Assembly (NCBI RefSeq): GCF_910584465.1
Contig: NZ_CAJUBK010000088.1
Span: 1 to 6,702, forward strand
Direction: 5' to 3'
From: an uncultured Oscillibacter sp.
Lineage (GTDB): Bacteria > Bacillota > Clostridia > Oscillospirales > Oscillospiraceae
DNA length: 6,702 nt
Part shown: positions 4,939 to 6,702 of the stretch, one piece after another
Numbering within the stretch: position 1 is the first letter of the stretch
Layout of the letters: each line of letters starts with the position of its first letter
Notes under the pieces: model-generated
Seen by the model: only the letters and a program-made list of their open reading frames with translations
Databases searched by the model: none
What the model was told of the DNA's origin: nothing
Position numbers and translations under genes: made by a program

Positions 4939-6126
4939 TTACTTCCCCACAGCTCTGAGCGTCATGACAGCAGCCTGGGCCCGGGTGCAGAAGGCGCCGG
5001 GGTTGGAGCCGTCGGTGATGCCCCGGTCCTTGGCCTCCTGGAGCTCCGCCGCCAGCTTAGGGCTGACGGGCTGCTTGCCCATGACCGCCTGGAGCCGCCT
5101 GCCCAGCTGCAGGATCTGCGCGTCGGTCAGCTTGTCGATGTCCATGTCTTCCTCCTTTTCATAGCCCGGCCGGATATAGGCCGTGACGGTGGATGTTTTG
5201 CGGGTCCTGCGGCAGACCATGCCGCCGTTGGACTGGCTCCCGGCCGCGCCGGGGGACGTGTTGCCCTCGATGGCAGTGATGGTGCCTTTGCCCACAGATT
5301 CCACGATGCCGGTGTGCCCGAAGTCATAGATGACGATGTCCCCCGGCCGGGGCGTCTCGGCCACGCAGTCCGGCCGCTTCGACCGGTACCAGCCCAGCAG
5401 GCCGGAACAGGAGGCCGTCTTATAGGGCAGCGCCTCCCCCGCCTTGTCGAAGGCCCACTGGACGAAGGCCATGCACCAGGGGTAGGCGGCCCCCGAGACC
5501 GCCCGGCCATAGTACCAGGTGTTGTACTTGACCCGGTTGGAGTTCGCCGGGGACTCCTTCACGCCCAGCTCCGCTCGGGCGACATCCAGCACCTTCCCTG
5601 CGGCGGTCCCGGCCTGGGGAGCGGGCCCGGCATACTTGTCATAAAACCGCTGCCCGTACCCGGCCCGGCGGGCCTTAGCGGCCTCGCTCTGGTCCGCCGG
5701 GCGCTCGAACTGCAGCAGGACGGCATCCGAGGCTTCGCGGACGCTGGCGGTGGTCTCCAGCGTGGCCAGCACCGCCTCGTAGCCCTCGGACAGCTCCTCC
5801 AGCAGGAAGCCGAGCTGCATCCCCAGGTCCCCGATGCTCTTCCCAGCGGCCTTGGCATAGTCCAGCAGGGCCTCCTTCCGGCTCCAGTACGTCCACTGGC
5901 ACAGGCCGTAGCCTGCGCCGTCCCGGGCGAAGTCGGTGTAGACGCCCCGGTCCACCCTCTCGGTGTACTCGGCGTCGGTCATGCCCAGCCTGCCCTCATA
6001 GCAGTCCTGGAGGTCGTCCGGGCGCAGCCCGCTCTCCGCGTAGAGGTTGCCCATCAGCCCCGCCGCGCCCGCCGGCGTCAGGCCGGCGGCGGTCAGCTCG
6101 TCCCAAATAGACCGCTCCTTATCCAT
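4939..6126 (-). CDS. Modular phage endolysin: lysozyme-like + CHAP + SLH-like tail
   Basis: A 395-residue peptidoglycan hydrolase for host lysis. Residues ~3-165 resemble the phage tail lysozyme domain: AAGLMGNLYAESGL with candidate catalytic Glu31, and YGLCQWTYWSRKEALLDYA (73-91). Residues ~176-320 are a CHAP/NlpC-P60-like amidase or endopeptidase domain with YPWCMAFVQWAF (Cys218), GDIVIYDFGHTGIV (His271) and IEGNTS (Glu287/Asn289), a plausible Cys-His-Glu/Asn triad. Residues ~330-395 end in AKDRGITDGSNPGAFCTRAQAAVM, which resembles one S-layer-homology repeat, a common wall-binding tail in Clostridia phage lysins. No signal peptide is visible, so export depends on the holin. GGGGGAGGAGG lies directly upstream of the ATG at 6126, and the start overlaps the holin stop by 8 bases. 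A tail-tip enzyme is the alternative for the first domain, but the CHAP domain and the holin next door favour a lysin. The domains are seen by motif; no search was possible. Confidence 0.9.
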   Translation of the reverse strand: MDKERSIWDELTAAGLTPAGAAGLMGNLYAESGLRPDDLQDCYEGRLGMTDAEYTERVDRGVYTDFARDGAGYGLCQWTYWSRKEALLDYAKAAGKSIGDLGMQLGFLLEELSEGYEAVLATLETTASVREASDAVLLQFERPADQSEAAKARRAGYGQRFYDKYAGPAPQAGTAAGKVLDVARAELGVKESPANSNRVKYNTWYYGRAVSGAAYPWCMAFVQWAFDKAGEALPYKTASCSGLLGWYRSKRPDCVAETPRPGDIVIYDFGHTGIVESVGKGTITAIEGNTSPGAAGSQSNGGMVCRRTRKTSTVTAYIRPGYEKEEDMDIDKLTDAQILQLGRRLQAVMGKQPVSPKLAAELQEAKDRGITDGSNPGAFCTRAQAAVMTLRAVGK

Positions 6127-6598
6127 CGTCGTCCTCCTCCCCCAGCTTGTCCCCCACGACGTCCACGGCGTCCCTGCTCATGGCCAGGATCCGCATGAGC
6201 CACTTGGGCACCGCCGCGCCCATGGCCGCGGCGTTCTCCGCCATGCTCCCCAGCTCCGTCACGATGTACCACACCAGCACCACCGGGCATACCAAGCCGG
6301 GGTACTGCACCGGCAGGGCCAGCATGGGCAGGTTATCCAGGACCAGGGAGATCAAAAGGTCCGCCCCTCCGGCAACGAGGACGACCACGATCATCCCGCA
6401 TTTATGCCAGATGCCCTCCCGGGCCCGGGCGCTGGACCACTGGCCGTCTTTGGCCGCGGCCATGGAGCCGGTGAGGTAGTCCAGCACCATGCACAGCACC
6501 CAGCCCGACACCAGCCAGCCGAACCAGCCCCACAGGCCGGTGAGCAGGCCCACGAACGCGGTGAAAGCCGCTTTGGTCCGATCGATCGTTTTTTCCAT
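6119..6598 (-). CDS. Phage holin (TcdE/Cph1 family, phage_holin_4-like)
   Basis: A 159-residue membrane protein that would open the cytoplasmic membrane at the end of the lytic cycle so that the endolysin reaches the wall. The pattern fits the toxin-secretion/phage-lysis holin family: a hydrophobic segment with the hallmark VLDYLTGSMAA (near residues 38-48), then the charged SARAREGIWHKCGMIVVVLVAGGADLLI (56-83), then VCPVVLVWYIVTELGSMAENAAAMG (103-127). It closes with PKWLMRILA and an acidic tail (GEEDDDG). I chose the ATG at 6598 because GGAGG (6606-6610 on the reverse strand) lies 7 bases upstream and the conserved MEKTIDRTK-like start fits; an in-frame start at 6649 would add 17 residues read through an intergenic hairpin. 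It lies directly before the endolysin gene. Confidence 0.9.
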   Translation of the reverse strand: MEKTIDRTKAAFTAFVGLLTGLWGWFGWLVSGWVLCMVLDYLTGSMAAAKDGQWSSARAREGIWHKCGMIVVVLVAGGADLLISLVLDNLPMLALPVQYPGLVCPVVLVWYIVTELGSMAENAAAMGAAVPKWLMRILAMSRDAVDVVGDKLGEEDDDG

Positions 6599-6619
6599 TG
6601 AAGATCCTCCATTCCTGCA

Positions 6620-6646
6620 AGGCCCGTCTCCCATAGGAGCGGGCCT
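6620..6646 (-). promoter_or_regulatory. Intergenic hairpin ahead of the holin gene
   Basis: AGGCCCG-T-CTCC (6620-6631) pairs with GGAG-CGGGCCT (6636-6646), giving an 11-bp stem with one bulged base and loop CATA. On the transcribed (-) strand it lies between the stop of the upstream gene and the holin ribosome-binding site, and no T run follows. It may stabilise or separate late transcripts or limit read-through into the lysis genes. Function inferred. Confidence 0.45.
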
Positions 6647-6702
6647 CACGCTACGACTCTTTCGTACTCATATTTGACGGTCCTAGGGGCCAGCTCGGCG
6701 TA
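6646..6702 (-). CDS. C-terminal end of an upstream phage gene (partial)
   Basis: Reading leftward from the right edge, one frame gives YAELAPRTVKYEYERVVA followed by TGA at 6648-6646. The frame is open to the edge, in the same direction as the holin and endolysin, and its stop lies 47 bases before the holin start, as expected for the preceding gene of a late operon. Eighteen residues are too few to name it; a tail, baseplate or small late protein is likely by position. Confidence 0.45.
   Translation of the reverse strand, partial: YAELAPRTVKYEYERVVA

Larger units (their letters stand above)
3571..6702. mobile_element. One end of a prophage (continues beyond the window)
   Basis: From the GH18 break to the right edge every recognisable gene fits a phage: an ImmA/IrrE-type protease with a membrane protein partner on the + strand, then a leftward holin and endolysin with the tail of another leftward gene at the edge. 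The lysis genes end a late operon that runs toward the attachment site, as in many Firmicute prophages. Composition is mosaic: 28 of 60 bases are G+C at 4021-4080, while the lysis genes are as GC-rich as the host. Integrase, repressor, replication and most structural genes are outside the window, so completeness and activity cannot be judged. Confidence 0.8.

Noticed and set aside
4831..6198. 455-residue + strand frame opposite the endolysin
   Set aside because: Antisense shadow of the endolysin, Gly/Pro/Arg/Leu-rich; the - strand has clear lysozyme and CHAP motifs.
6047..6601. 184-residue + strand frame opposite the holin
   Set aside because: His/Gln/Pro-rich antisense shadow; the - strand holin pattern is unmistakable.

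Overview
The window looks like a piece of a high-GC, spore-forming Clostridia genome, most likely a gut Oscillospiraceae relative. The host part (about 1-3570) is very GC-rich: a hand count of 541-600 gives 42 of 60 G+C. It carries a Clostridia-like PurA variant, a PurB of the longer type, and the remains of a spore-type glycoside hydrolase family 18 (GH18) enzyme. The organism is inferred from composition and protein character only.

Region 1 (1-3141, + strand) is a purine block. purA (97-1371) is followed by a 68-residue two-helix membrane protein with a GTG start (1382-1588), a hairpin without a U tract, and purB (1663-3084). A perfect 14-bp terminator hairpin (3107-3139) closes it. PurA makes adenylosuccinate from IMP and aspartate. 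PurB cleaves adenylosuccinate to AMP and also acts one step earlier, on SAICAR.

Region 2 (3145-3570, - strand) is the 3' end of a GH18 gene of the YaaH/SleL cortex-lytic type. Its recognisable protein sequence stops abruptly at about 3570. The missing 5' part would contain the catalytic motif and any LysM repeats.

Region 3 (about 3571 to the right edge) is one end of a prophage, apparently inserted into the GH18 gene. From the junction inward there is a 217-bp gene-free stretch rich in inverted repeats with a promoter. Next is a lower-GC two-gene cassette on the + strand: an ImmA/IrrE-type zinc protease overlapping a protein with two membrane helices, closed by a strong terminator. The leftward late lysis module follows: the tail of an upstream phage gene, a holin, and a modular endolysin (lysozyme-like domain, CHAP domain, S-layer-homology-like tail), with the holin and endolysin overlapping by 8 nt. 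The cassette has its own promoter and terminator, opposite orientation and different composition, as expected of a moron expressed in the lysogen.

The most interesting reading is a prophage that splits a spore-germination or cortex-lysis gene, possibly restored by excision during sporulation, and that carries a protease-membrane protein pair at its end. The integrase, the other junction and the 5' half of the GH18 gene lie outside the window, so excision cannot be judged here.
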